From: Bog-473 sp963743785
Lineage (GTDB): Bacteria > Actinomycetota > Acidimicrobiia > Acidimicrobiales > RAAP-2
Assembly (NCBI GenBank): GCA_963743785.1
Contig: CAVURD010000034.1
Coordinates: 186,001-250,000 of the forward strand
Length of the DNA stretch: 64,000 bases
Reading direction: 5' to 3'
Shown: in pieces, positions 9,452-19,850 of the stretch
Layout: the number at the start of each line of letters is the position of its first letter
Numbering within the stretch: position 1 is the first letter of the stretch
Notes under the pieces: generated by a model
Told to the model about the DNA's origin: nothing
Databases searched by the model: none
The model's input: only the letters and a program-made list of their open reading frames with translations
Translations under genes and position numbers: made by a program

Positions 9452-11440
9452 TCATGAGGCGTCAGGTCGAGCCGCGCCGCGAGCAGACAACGAAGTCCTA
9501 TGCGACACGGCAGCAAGTCGATCCTTAACGTGGAACCACACGGTCACGCCACCCGATTCAACGGGTGGACCGATAGCAGCAGTGACATGGTTGATCACGT
9601 CCGTCGCATTTCCCAAATGGATGACGATGACCGTCTGTACATCATATTTGCCTAGAAAATCACGGAGGTCAGTTGTGAGATCGCTCTTTGAGATCTCAAT
9701 TCGTTGAGCTGCGGTTCCAGTTCCAGTGAGAGCAACGTCGAACAATGCCTCAACTGACGGCGGCTCGAGGAGTGCGGGTGCGGTAGTGCCGAATCGGCCG
9801 GTCGGTGACGGGAACCACCCGTAACCGCCGATGAGCCTAAAGCGCATTTCCGCAACGGCTTGGTCGAGCATGACATTGGGGGTGGGAAGAAAAATGGAAA
9901 GACTTCCGGTGCTCGTGAGGTCCGGATACGGATAGGCAAGGACAACGCTGCCGGGTGGAATGGAGTGAACGGCTGCCGACGTGAAGAAGGCGGGGACGTG
10001 CGCCTGTACCGACGGTCGGGTGCTGCTTGGAATCAGTGGAATGGTCACTGCCCCGGCGACAGTCGCCAACACCGCTGACCCAGCCGCCATGCCCCACCCA
10101 GGAGAGAGCCGCGCAAATCGACCGGGTTGTCGCAATCGATTACGCAGCTCATCAATTCCGACCGCGAACATAGCGGAGGCGAACAGCGCGGTGAAGAGCG
10201 AGAATCGTGTCGCCAAAATGCCATTGAGGGCTGGGAGGTGCTCGATCAGGATAAAGGGAAGGGGTATCTGCGATTGATGACCATCGAAGTGGAGGCGAGA
10301 ACCGAGAGACAAGGCGAAGGCAATGGTCGCCATCGTCCCGAAAAATACGATCTCCCGTCTCCTCCGTAAGACCACGAAGAAGATTGCGAGGACCACGATG
10401 ATCGGAATGCCGAGATATAACAGACCCCCATCGGTGAAACTCTGCCCAACGAATGCGAGCTGATTGAGGTGAAGCAGATCGTGGTACGGAACGATCGGCG
10501 AGAGGAAGTCACCGGGGAACAACGCCAATTTCGCAGGAGAAAAGGGTGGTCCGCTGATGTGCTGTGCGCCGGTAAACGTGAACAAGACTGGGTAGAAGAG
10601 CAACAGGCAAATCACACCCAGGCCGTAGCCAAAAGCTGTCATCGCATAGCGCCATCGCTCGATCAGAATGTGGCGCTGAACGAGGACGAACAGGACCACG
10701 GTGACCGCGCCCATCACCGCGGTGCAGGCAAGTACCTCGGTTGAGATGAAGAATTGTAAAGCACATACCAAACCAAGAACCACTCCAGCCGTCGCCGGCC
10801 TCCATTGCTGGCGCACCAGGATCTCGTGAAGCAGTAGGAAGATCAGCGGCGGCAGAGGCACGAAAATGAGAAAGAGATAGTCACCACCAATCACATTCCA
10901 AGAGATATAGGCCGAGAAGCCGTAGAGCAGTCCGCCCAGGAAGGCCGCCGGCCACCACACGGTCCACCGGCGGAGCACTAGGCACATCGAGGCGGCGGAC
11001 ACAGCGACGGCGAAACGCAGGGCTAGGTTCCAAGCGACAACTGGGCCGAACAACTTCGTGATCGGGAGGAAGATGACACCGAGAGCAACCATCGACCCGT
11101 TTACTCCGAAATTCTGACCGAACGGATAGTTGAGCCCTTGGCCAAGGAAGATATTCTGCGGGTGGGGAAAAGCATGTGCCGTCCACGCGAGCCACCAGAT
11201 CTGCACGATCGAGTCCATAGAACCATTTCCGGTCATATGGCTCGATCCCAGCGAACCGAAGTGGCCAAACTCCACCATGGCCAAGATCACGTAAAGAGTG
11301 CAGCAGACAGTCGGTGGCCACCACCTGAGATTCACCATCGATCTTCGCCGACCGTCGCTTGACCCACGATCGAACTCCGGCGGAGTCTCTTCGGCGCGTC
11401 CAGCGACGCTTGTTGTTGACACTACCGGTCGAACCGGCAT
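9452..11440 (-). CDS. Large polytopic membrane protein, GT-C-like, intact
   Basis: The protein has up to 662 residues and about twelve membrane segments. The first loop reads GNGSMDSIVQIWWLAWTAHA then FLGQGLNYPFGQNFG, a layout typical of large bacterial GT-C or PMT-like proteins: an acidic residue in the first outside loop, then a hydrophobic core. The C-terminus is an extracytoplasmic domain (from about residue 470) ending with TVWFHVKDR. It differs from the YfhO copies, lacking HHGQLPLWNP and PGWHATIDG. Start is uncertain: the ATG at 11440 adds a polar 34-residue leader, while an ATG at 11338 begins just before the first helix. It sits between a YfhO gene and an acyltransferase, all minus strand. 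A role in extracytoplasmic glycan building is inferred; I do not recognise a specific family. Confidence 0.65.
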   Translation of the reverse strand: MPVRPVVSTTSVAGRAEETPPEFDRGSSDGRRRSMVNLRWWPPTVCCTLYVILAMVEFGHFGSLGSSHMTGNGSMDSIVQIWWLAWTAHAFPHPQNIFLGQGLNYPFGQNFGVNGSMVALGVIFLPITKLFGPVVAWNLALRFAVAVSAASMCLVLRRWTVWWPAAFLGGLLYGFSAYISWNVIGGDYLFLIFVPLPPLIFLLLHEILVRQQWRPATAGVVLGLVCALQFFISTEVLACTAVMGAVTVVLFVLVQRHILIERWRYAMTAFGYGLGVICLLLFYPVLFTFTGAQHISGPPFSPAKLALFPGDFLSPIVPYHDLLHLNQLAFVGQSFTDGGLLYLGIPIIVVLAIFFVVLRRRREIVFFGTMATIAFALSLGSRLHFDGHQSQIPLPFILIEHLPALNGILATRFSLFTALFASAMFAVGIDELRNRLRQPGRFARLSPGWGMAAGSAVLATVAGAVTIPLIPSSTRPSVQAHVPAFFTSAAVHSIPPGSVVLAYPYPDLTSTGSLSIFLPTPNVMLDQAVAEMRFRLIGGYGWFPSPTGRFGTTAPALLEPPSVEALFDVALTGTGTAAQRIEISKSDLTTDLRDFLGKYDVQTVIVIHLGNATDVINHVTAAIGPPVESGGVTVWFHVKDRLAAVSHRTSLSARGAARPDAS

Positions 11441-11495
11441 GGGCCACCCGATACTCTCGCCGATACCCGTTGATGGATACGACTGGGACTACAGG

Positions 11496-12791
11496 TCACT
11501 CGACCGATTGGGCGGACTGGCCCACTGCCAACTTATCGGCGCCAGAAACCGGGCCGTCCTGACTGGGGGCAGGAGTCTGAACAATTTGCGATCCGCCAGC
11601 ACGTGCCGGCTCGAGAGCCTTCCGTGGCCAATTCATCAATGGCTTTTCCATCAGATACCAACTGGCCACAACGAGGGGAATCACCATGCTCAGCCGGACC
11701 ACCTCAATCACCCAGAACGGCCAATGCACCGTGGAAGGGCTGACGGCCACGAAGATGGGCCAGTGGACGAGATAGATCGTGTAGGTCATGTTCCCGACCA
11801 GCACAAGGGCCGACACTCCTATCACTCTGGTTCCTATTCCCTTTGGCTGGACAATGAAGTAGATGATGATCACCGCCGACGCAATCTCACCGATGGGAAC
11901 CCAAACAAGCGGAAGCGATCGTGATCCCACGTCTACATTGAAGAGGATCCAGATCAAGGTCGCCGTGGACGCCAACGCGGCCACGGCCAGTACTTGTCTG
12001 GTGGCCGCCTTCCATCCGCCAAGGTGCCCCCCTGTAGCAATCAGCCCAAGCAGACATCCCAGAAACAACGCATCGGCACGGGTATCGAATGCGTAGTACG
12101 TCCTCTCGGCCACATAGATGCTCCAATGCGGGGCGCCGAGGACGATTCGGATGCGATTGGCTGCGCAGGCCGCGATACCCGTAAAGGCTAGAGCGTAGGC
12201 AATCTTGCGCCGTCCGAACTTCAGGGCCAGCAACAACAGCGCCGCCCAGATCAGATAGTACTGCTCCTCGACCGCCAATGACCAGCACTGAGTCAGGTAA
12301 CCGGAGTAAAGAGGATTGTGCTCGAATGCCTGCCGGTAATCCGAGTAGAACAACGCGGCCGCGCTGTCCCCCCACACCCGCTGGGGCGCGTTCGCCACGT
12401 AGACCAGCGACGCATACAGAGCCAAAAGTGCAACAGTCAGGATCAGCGGCGGCAGTAGTCGAACGGCTCGACCAGAATAGAACTTACCCAGGCTGATCCG
12501 CCCAGTCCGCTGATGTTCACTGGCCAGCATAGAGGTGATGAGGAAACCGCTGAGTACGAAGAAGAACTGGAGGGGCATCCAGGCGCCTCGGAGTATCGTG
12601 AGATTCGCGTGGTACGCAACAACGGCAACCATCAAGAGCGCCCGGACGCCGGTGAGCGCAGGACGGTTGCCGAGGATAAAGGGCTTCGACGGAGACGCTG
12701 AGGCAGATACGACAGATTCTGGCCTTTGGACCGCAGGTGCTGGTTTCCTCGGGGTGACCGCCGTGACGCTCGACTCTCGCTCGTCGCTCAT
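11496..12791 (-). CDS. Acyltransferase family 3 (OafA-like), intact
   Basis: This is a membrane acyltransferase of about 430 residues. Seen in order: a polar Ser/Pro/Ala N-terminal tail; LTGVRALLMVAVVAYHANL with the family histidine; FFVLSGFLITSML; a run of arginine-flanked helices; CWSLAVEEQYYLIWA, the second family signature; and a final helix pair ending in LMEKPLMNW. It belongs to the subgroup that acylates carbohydrates on the periplasmic or outer side. The ATG at 12791 (MSDERESS) is preferred to the one 36 bases upstream because it gives an ordinary polar start. It resembles the copy at 25678-26961 more than the pair at 1858 and 33874. The acyl group and target sugar are unknown. Confidence 0.9.
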   Translation of the reverse strand: MSDERESSVTAVTPRKPAPAVQRPESVVSASASPSKPFILGNRPALTGVRALLMVAVVAYHANLTILRGAWMPLQFFFVLSGFLITSMLASEHQRTGRISLGKFYSGRAVRLLPPLILTVALLALYASLVYVANAPQRVWGDSAAALFYSDYRQAFEHNPLYSGYLTQCWSLAVEEQYYLIWAALLLLALKFGRRKIAYALAFTGIAACAANRIRIVLGAPHWSIYVAERTYYAFDTRADALFLGCLLGLIATGGHLGGWKAATRQVLAVAALASTATLIWILFNVDVGSRSLPLVWVPIGEIASAVIIIYFIVQPKGIGTRVIGVSALVLVGNMTYTIYLVHWPIFVAVSPSTVHWPFWVIEVVRLSMVIPLVVASWYLMEKPLMNWPRKALEPARAGGSQIVQTPAPSQDGPVSGADKLAVGQSAQSVE

Positions 12792-13057
12792 CGCCCACAT
12801 TATGTCCCATGACGTACCCTCTGGCACCTCGGTGATACCCGCGGGACCGGTCCAGAGGGCTCAACCAGCATCTCGATCGAGATGACCCGGTGAGACGGAC
12901 GTCGATCGCTGTAAGTCATCGGATGGTCCGGTCGCGGGACGGCAGGTTTGCGGTCTCGTGACAATCGCTTCGATCGTGATTGGGCTTTGTACCGTCCTCC
13001 CCCCGCCTTCATCGGCATCTCATGGCAATTTCGGCTCACGTGGGTGCGAGCGCCGAC
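12792..13057. other. Intergenic between two minus-strand genes
   Basis: This stretch of 266 bp contains no supported gene. It should include the promoter of the acyltransferase to its left. Confidence 0.45.
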
Positions 13058-15408
13058 TCATGTTGATAGTGCCTCTCTCCCCCGGCGGCGGCGAACGATG
13101 TCTGAAAGAAGAGCAACGGAGAGACCAGCCACGCTGCACCCAGCAAGTACAAGTCCCACGGTGAAGGCCGTGGGCCAGTAGCGGACGACGACAGTGTGAC
13201 GACCAGGTGGGATTCGTGCCTGGAGCATCACCCCTGAAAACTGCTGGAGGGCCAAAGGCCGACCATCGATCGTGGCGTGCCAACCCGGAACATCGGTAAT
13301 ACGTAGTCGGAGGACCTGGGGAGTCGTGGGGTCGGTAACAATGCTCCACGTCCCGGGGTCGGGATGTTGAACGGCGACTGGAGTTCCATTCGCTGTGTTT
13401 GAGGGCAACGGCTCGCCGGTCGGAGCCGACGAAATTGTGGCCGGTGCAGCATCGGGGATTCGGTACAGCTCTTCGTCACCCACCGTTTCGACAAACACAC
13501 TGCCAGCTGGACCTTTGGTGCCGCGAGCTTCGAGGACATAGGCCACTCCGAACTCCCGAGCCACAGCGACGGTGACGACGACGGGACAGAACTGTTCGAA
13601 ATAGGAATTACCTCCCGCCTGGCCCGTGACTTTGCGCCAGACCGTGTAGTACGCGATCGGCGCGATCGGGTCGTAGATGGCCAGCTGATGGATCCGAAAC
13701 ACGTCGTTGGCCTCCGGCAAGATGCCGAGCTCCGGAGCACCAAAGAGTTCCGAGGCGACGCATGACTCCGTCCCAAGACCAACAAGAGAGGTACCCACTG
13801 CCTTCTGGAGCGAAACGACCGCCGGGGTAGGTCCGAGGCCTTGTGAGCTCGAAGACCATAACGGGGCACCCGCTGCGACCAAAACGCGGTTTCGCAGGCG
13901 AGAAGTATTCCGCCGGCCACGTGTGCCGCCCTGATTTGGGCTGAGCCCGGGTTTCTACGAGTGTACAGGGTGAGCCCGGCCAACACGGTCAGGCCCACCA
14001 CTACGCAGAGTACCGGCCACAAGAAGCTCGCTTCTCGGATCCGCGTCTCGTCTGGCGGCAAATGACCGCGGCCAAATGACCAGACCACAACGAGGACAAC
14101 GATGACAACGGCGAAGCCGCATAGAGCCCAGCGCCGGACCCGTGCCTTGGCATGGTCGCGCACCAATGCATCGAGACCAATCCCCGCCAATACGGATAGA
14201 CCGAAGGCCATGGGCATGAAAGCCCGGGTTAAATAGGCCGTGCCGGCGAGGGGAAGGTCGTTGACGGCGGTTGGGATTGCAGGCAAAAGCACCAGGGAGG
14301 CCATCACCACCGAGACGGCTGCGAGTCCGGTTACCTCGGGACGTCTCCAACGAGTCCCGACCGCCACCACCACCAAAACCAGGGCAATCACGCCAAAATA
14401 GGCGGCAGTCGACTGGTAGGAGAGCGAACCGAACCAGTGGCTACTGGAGATGGGAAGGCCGTCGAACCCTTGGAAGAGGAGCTGCAGCGCAGCATGGTCG
14501 GGGGTTGTAACGGAACCGTAGTGGGTTGTAGAAGCAACCGACCCGCCGATCAATTGTAGCCCCGGAAGCACCAGCGGTGCGGCCAGGGCGACGCCGGCCA
14601 GACTGCCAATAATGAGATCGACCACAGGCTGGACAATGGGCCCCGATGCTCCAAGCCTCGGGGCTCGTTGTACCAGCACGACGAATAAGTAAATGCCGAG
14701 CGCTACAAGTAACAGGATGGTGACCTCAGGGTGGCCCGCATATATGGCGAGAGCCAACACGATGGCGAACGCACAGATGGATCGGGCTCTCCGCTTTCCT
14801 CGAACCACAAGCAAGGCCGAAGCGAACAACCACCCGGCCCAGGACATGACCGACGCCATCGGCCAACCCAGCTGGGAAGAAATCGGTCCGCTGAGGACGA
14901 AGACGGTGCCGACCAAAGCGGAGGCGAGTACCCCGAGTCGGAGCATCCCCGCGAACACATACGCGCCGGTACCAGAGACAACCACTATCACGAACAGGCC
15001 GGCTGTGAAGGCGAACTTGACTGGTACGAGGTAGCCGATCAGGGTGGGAAAACCAAACGAAGTCGATTGCCAGCTGAAGGCCAGCGGCATGCCCAGCCCG
15101 CTGTACGGATTCCACAGCGGAAGCTGTCCGTGGTGAACCTGAGACCACGCCTGATCGATCCATGGAATGAAGACAGCGATCTGGTCTCTCAAGGTGGGGT
15201 TATGAACCACGGTGCCATGCTGGGCAGTCAATCCAACCGTGGAGAGAATGTCAGTTGGACCCAGGTAGATGCCATGGATCAAAGCAGGTACCAGTACCGC
15301 CACCCCTGCAGCCAGTACCCACGCGATGCCGAGGACGTCCGGTAGTCGCGTCCGTTTCGCCGTTCCGGCTGCCCTTGCGGGGTTCGGGGCTTGCAAAGTC
15401 CCTGACAT
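13058..15408 (-). CDS. YfhO-family membrane protein (copy 2), one frameshift
   Basis: The N-terminal part (from the ATG at 15408) has YLGPTDILSTVGL, WSQVHHGQLPLWNP and about a dozen helices. The C-terminal part has LRLRITDVPGWHATIDG, HTVVVRYWP and the last helix, ending at 13058. The break is at plus-strand AAAA 13881-13884. Adding one T on the coding strand turns LLACETAFW into LLACETAFLVAAGAPLW, which is how the other copies read, and joins the two frames. That pattern is typical of a homopolymer base-calling error, so the gene is probably intact in the organism. It is divergent from the DUF2142-type gene at 15738. Its role is presumed to match the other YfhO copies; its sugar specificity may differ. 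Confidence 0.85.
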
Positions 15409-15737
15409 CTACACATCACGCCCTTCAATGTCAGCCATACCGATCGCTGAAACGTAGCGCATTCTGATTCCGTGGTGACCAGTAACGTTGGAGTCTGCAC
15501 ACAACATTTACGCGATCTTTGGTGTTCCATGCATCACCCCGGATTGCCCGCTGCCGCGTGGCTATCTGCCCGAATCCGGAAGGAGTGCGGCTCGAGTGAT
15601 CGAATAAGATCCTCGATTCGGGGCACTCACTGGTTCGCGTACGAGAACTTCTCGCTGGCCGCTGAGAGGGCCTTTCGATACGCTACGACGATGCGGGACC
15701 ATCGGGTCGCATTGACCCAAGCAGACGGCGAGGAACG
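15409..15737. other. Divergent intergenic region, 329 bp
   Basis: This separates the divergent starts of YfhO copy 2 and the DUF2142-type gene, so it should contain both promoters. I could not identify a reliable -35/-10 pair, and neither start has a strong Shine-Dalgarno sequence. No gene is supported inside. Confidence 0.5.
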
Positions 15738-17512
15738 GTGCCACAGCACACTGGACCGGAGCCGGGCTACAAGTGTCAACCGCTGAAGAGGGAATTCCAG
15801 CTGTCGGATCACCTCCGTTTGGGCCACGGCAAATCACATCCGCTGCTACGCACCTGGGCCGTGTCGACCGGCATCCTGTTCTGCCTGTGTGCGGCGTGGT
15901 CAGTTGCCACGCCTATCGGAGCAGCTCCTGACGAACCGTCTCAACTCGCTAGGGCCGCTTCTGTCGCCCGGGGTGAGATCGTCGGTTCAGCACCCACTAT
16001 GAACTTGGCGGCACACTTGCCAGTCGAGGACCAGATTGCTCTGGGACTCTGCTACAGGCGATCAAGCGCCAGCCGCTGCAACAAGGCCGTCACTGTCGTG
16101 ACGGTTCCGGAGAGCTTCGCCCATTTCACTTCGCCCGGCTGCTTCCTCAACCCGGTCGTGCCCGGTAGTTGCGACCTTGGCCTACGTGGATCTGGCCGCG
16201 ATGCCACGGTGACCACCTACGTCGGGCGGTATCCGCCGCTCTACTACGCCATCGTCGGGATACCTTCGCTGGCTTGGCCTACTGACGTGGGCGGTTACCT
16301 CATGAGGTTAGTGAGCGGACTGCTGAGCTCGCTGTTTCTCGGGCTGGCGCTGGCGCTGGCCGCCGTCTGGTCTCGCTTGCGCTTGCTAGTACTGGCCGTC
16401 GTCGTGGCCGCCACCCCCATGGTGTTCATCTGGGGCTCGGTGGTCAATCCCAGTGGCCTCGAGGTCGCCACCGCCGTCTGCTGTGGACTGGTGGGCTGAT
16501 CCTCGTGCTCGACCGATCGAGCCGTCCCCCGCCTAGCCTGATCGCCGCCACCGCTGTCGCGGCGATCGTGATGGTACTTACCCGCGGGCTCTCGCCTTTG
16601 TGGTTGGCTGTCATCGCGGTGTCGCTCGCCGTACTCGCTCCCCGCTCTCTGCCGGTCTTGATCCGACAGCACAATGTCCGCCTCGCAATCGGAGCGGTCG
16701 CCCTGGCCAGTCTGGCCGCTTTCGCCTACATTATCGGGGCCCATGCCCTCTCCGTCTATCCGGTCGGTCAGGCGGTCCCTGCTGGGACATCGGAGTGGGG
16801 TGTCATTCACATTGCCCTCGGACGTACCGGCCTGTTGATCAACGAATTGATCGGGGCCTTTGGCTGGGTCGAGACCAGCCCTCCGTTGTTGGTGAAGGTG
16901 TTGTGGATCGTCCCAGCGTTGGCGGTCGTCGTGCTCGGACTGGTGGCCCGCGTGCGGCGTCACGGTCGTGGTCGCGGCGCTGATCGTGGCCTCACTCGTG
17001 GTGCCCACGGCGTTGATGGTGTCGCAAGCCCACAATGACGGTCTGGTGTGGCAAGCGCGAATGGCTTTCCCCTTTACGCTGGAATCCTGCTCGTGGCTGG
17101 GGCGGTCTCCGGTCGAAATGAGCAGATGATCGCGGTCGACTCAGGATCGGTGCTGAGAGTTCGGTGGTCCACTCGACAGCTGGCTTTGCCCGTGGTGCTT
17201 GCTGTGACGGCCGCCCAGCTCGTCGACTTCGTGTGGGCCCTTCGCCGTTATACCGTTGGCTTAGGGTCGGTTGTCAACCCATTCGCCCGGGTTCGTGGAG
17301 GCTGGAGCCCTCCGGTACCGTCGGTTGCCTTGGCCCTCTTTTGCGACAGTTACGTGCATCGCATACGGCGTCTGGGTTTTTCGTCTGGCGCACCCGCCGC
17401 GATCGACGATGTGCCAATCGGAACACGGCGAGCTCCTGGCAAGCGAAAGCTTGCCGGCGGAGTAGATGGTCTAGCACTTCTCGGTGAACCGGATGCTTCT
17501 GCCGTGACCTGA
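15738..17512 (+). CDS. DUF2142-type polytopic membrane protein, three to four frameshifts
   Basis: The start region has one helix followed by IGAAPDEPSQLARAASVARGE, the hallmark first loop of DUF2142 proteins, and then TTYVGRYPPLYYAIVG. The frame breaks near 16478 (VATAV then LLWTGGLILVLDRSS), near 16958 (ARVRR then VTVVVAALIVASLVV) and at CCCC 17069-17072 (WQARMAF then PLYAGILLVAGA). Each join needs one missing base and restores an ordinary hydrophobic protein. A further shift near 17335 would restore a last helix (TVTCIAYGVWVF) and move the stop to 17465. The GTG at 15738 is the first start. DUF2142 members occur in glycan loci and are thought to be membrane glycosyltransferases; the function here is inferred. 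With this many breaks, true decay cannot be excluded. Confidence 0.65.
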
Positions 17513-18009
17513 TCGCTCCGAATGGGTCCACCACCTGAGTGTTCTTGCCCACCGTGGGACAAAGAAGGGTGAGGGCCGTGCAACATCGAAGGAGCACATC
17601 CGAGAACGGATCCAAGGGATCGGACGTCGCGACCGTGGCCCGGGCATTTTCAGGTCTCTAAGAGACTTAACACCGCGAGAAGAACCAATACAGCTGAATG
17701 AAGGCCAAACCCCAAGGACATCCACCGCCTGTGGCCTGGGAAGGGGAACTCAAAGTCGCTTTCCACAAAAGAAGCCCCCCTACGGGGCGTCGGTGTCCAA
17801 TTCGATGCCATGAGCCCCCATCGCACCCAACGTGCTCTGGACCCAGGTCAGGACCAGCAATCGGGATCCTTTCAGCCCCTCTATCAGGAGCAGATTCCGC
17901 AGCAATATTGCTGGGCGATGAACACGCCCAATGCCTCAAGATTGGGGACAACAGTTCCTTGTCGGAAACAGGGAAATCTTCCGGTGCGACCGTCCTGATT
18001 TGCCTTGGT
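17513..18009. other. Convergent intergenic region, 497 bp
   Basis: No gene is supported. Its only structured element is a possible minus-strand terminator at 17766-17788. Confidence 0.5.
17766..17788 (-). terminator. Possible Rho-independent terminator for the gene at 18010-19569
   Basis: Read on the minus strand, GCCCC, a five-base loop and GGGGC form a perfect five-pair stem (17774-17788), followed by TTCTTTT. The distance from the stop codon at 18010 is about 220 bases, rather long, and the stem is short. Confidence 0.35.
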
Positions 18010-19569
18010 CTACCCGTTTGCAAACACACTCAGTCGATGCAGCTCGAGTATTCGGGCCTGATAACGAACGCCTGATGGTGACTCCAGGAAAAACAGGTAA
18101 CGACTGATTTCGGCGTTTGAGGCATGGTCGATATTCCGGAGCACGCTCGCGGCTTTGACGTTGTCAGCGTAGTTGTGACGTGCTCCTTGAACTCCATTGT
18201 AGGCCCCGAATGGGATCTGGATCACGATCGCGACGAGCACCAGCGCAAGAGTTGAGGGAAGTGCAATTCGTTGTATCCATCCCCCCGCCACACAAACGTG
18301 CCTCCAGCGGGAAGTCGAATGCGGCGGTGTTAGAGGCTTCGCCTCCAACTGGCCACCATCGGGCACATGCAGCCGACGACCGAGCAAGGCCAAGTAGGTG
18401 CCGACCAAAATGAGTAGATCGAAGGTGGTGTACCGAGAGAAGCTCGCACCCCCGTATCCCAGGAAAGACCGACCCTGAGTGATGACGGCGGCGAACAGGA
18501 GGCCGAAACAGATGAGCGCGATGCCAACAGGGCTGCTCCCATGTTCATCACGACGGAAACCGCAGATGAACAGGGTTGCCATCGCCAGAATGACGATGCC
18601 GAGGCCGAGAAGGACCACCAGGGTGTTATTGGTGTGCGCCGATCCCAACGGGACCGGCTTGCCCACCACGTCACCTACGGCAAACAGGAAGAACTTCAGG
18701 GCGATCAGAGGATGTTGGCGGGCAAACTGGGGATACGGGGTTGCGGAGGAATTGTAGTGGTGAAAGTAAAGGATCGCGAAGCGATCGCTGCGGCGATCCA
18801 AACGCTCAGTTGTGGCAAGGACCGGCGCCGGAGGTACAGGAGCACGAGACCGGTCGGCCAGATGAGCAGCCCTTGAAGGGAGGAAAAACTGCCCACCACC
18901 GCGGCAGCCGGCGCCCACAAACGTCACCCAGGTCAGGGTGATTCGATCGAGGAGCAAAATAGCCGTTGCCATGGACAGAAGCACCATGTACCAAGCCATC
19001 TGAAAGCCCCAAATCGTATTTCCATACTGGACAACCGAGAAAGCGAGGAATGCGACGGGACAGTAGTAGAGCCACGGTGTCGACGGTGACCGCCGCTTGT
19101 GCGCCCAGAGAATGAACATCGTCGCCACAAATAGCATCGCGGCGCCCAGGTACTCCTCCACCTGAATGTTGAAATGTGCGGAGTGAGCGAGAACCACCAC
19201 GATGATGTTCGGGAAGAAGATGCGGTTCTCGTTGTGCTGGGCCCACATCGATCCCCAATCGAAGAAATGAACATAGGACTGTTGGATCACAGGCACGTCG
19301 TCCCATTGATCCCCCACTATGGCGTCGACACTGAATCGATTGAGGAACCACAGGTATCCGATCGCCGGTAGGCCGAACCCGAGCACCGTCAACACGTTGA
19401 CGAGCCTGTGGTCTAAGCGATCGACGAGGCGCCTACCGTTAGGTTCGCCGATTCCGGGCTGCGGGGTGGGCTGGTCACGTCGGAGGTCGAAGGCGGACTG
19501 CGTCATTCTTCCTCCCGCGAAATCGTGCCGGCACCACCGAATGTGCTTGTTTCTCCGCTCACCCCACAC
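18010..19569 (-). CDS. Polytopic membrane protein, GT-C-like, paralogue of 4913-6332; two compensating frameshifts
   Basis: The frame is uninterrupted for 519 residues, but about 50 residues in the middle (after TFVGAG, up to YFHHYNSS) are arginine-rich and out of character. The overlapping +1 frame there reads AAAVVGSFSSLQGLLIWPTG, matching the paralogue (VVASFSSLQGLILWPVG). So one indel near 18908 and a compensating one near 18775 have scrambled a short stretch. Shared features are the acidic first loop VGDQWDDVPV, WAQHNENRIFFPN, and GFQMAWYMVLL near the middle. About ten helices are visible. The start could be the ATG at 19569 or one at 19506 (MTQSAFDLRR), which gives a more usual N-terminus. 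A membrane glycosyltransferase is the likely role by context; no named family is recognised. Confidence 0.65.
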   Translation of the reverse strand: MWGERRNKHIRWCRHDFAGGRMTQSAFDLRRDQPTPQPGIGEPNGRRLVDRLDHRLVNVLTVLGFGLPAIGYLWFLNRFSVDAIVGDQWDDVPVIQQSYVHFFDWGSMWAQHNENRIFFPNIIVVVLAHSAHFNIQVEEYLGAAMLFVATMFILWAHKRRSPSTPWLYYCPVAFLAFSVVQYGNTIWGFQMAWYMVLLSMATAILLLDRITLTWVTFVGAGCRGGGQFFLPSRAAHLADRSRAPVPPAPVLATTERLDRRSDRFAILYFHHYNSSATPYPQFARQHPLIALKFFLFAVGDVVGKPVPLGSAHTNNTLVVLLGLGIVILAMATLFICGFRRDEHGSSPVGIALICFGLLFAAVITQGRSFLGYGGASFSRYTTFDLLILVGTYLALLGRRLHVPDGGQLEAKPLTPPHSTSRWRHVCVAGGWIQRIALPSTLALVLVAIVIQIPFGAYNGVQGARHNYADNVKAASVLRNIDHASNAEISRYLFFLESPSGVRYQARILELHRLSVFANG

Positions 19570-19850
19570 CGCTCCATTGGTTGCGCCTACCCGCAGAACA
19601 TCGCGGTTCTCCGCACGGCATGACGCATCATAGAATAGTCTTGGGCCTGTCCCAGGACGAATAGCCCGCCCTGGTCACTAGAGCCCACCGGTGGGGCGAT
19701 TCTGGCGACGGTTTCGGAGAAGTGCTGTTGGGCTGGTGCGCCCGCCGTCTTACCTTTACGCTCGCGGGCGCTACGGAACGACCGACCGGATGGAGTCGCC
19801 CACGATCCCTATTCAGAGGTATCTCCAGACGATGTGTCGATGTTCCTAGA
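19570..19850. other. Intergenic between minus-strand genes
   Basis: No gene is supported in these 281 bases; it is probably the leader of the gene at 18010-19569. Confidence 0.4.

Noticed and set aside
15738..17512. Three separate small membrane-protein genes
   Set aside because: The pieces are in DUF2142 order, none of the later pieces has a ribosome-binding site, and one-base repairs join them into a single protein.
18770..18910. Programmed frameshifting in the membrane protein gene
   Set aside because: No slippery heptamer and stimulatory structure was seen. Similar single-base shifts occur in many unrelated genes here, so base-calling errors are the better explanation.
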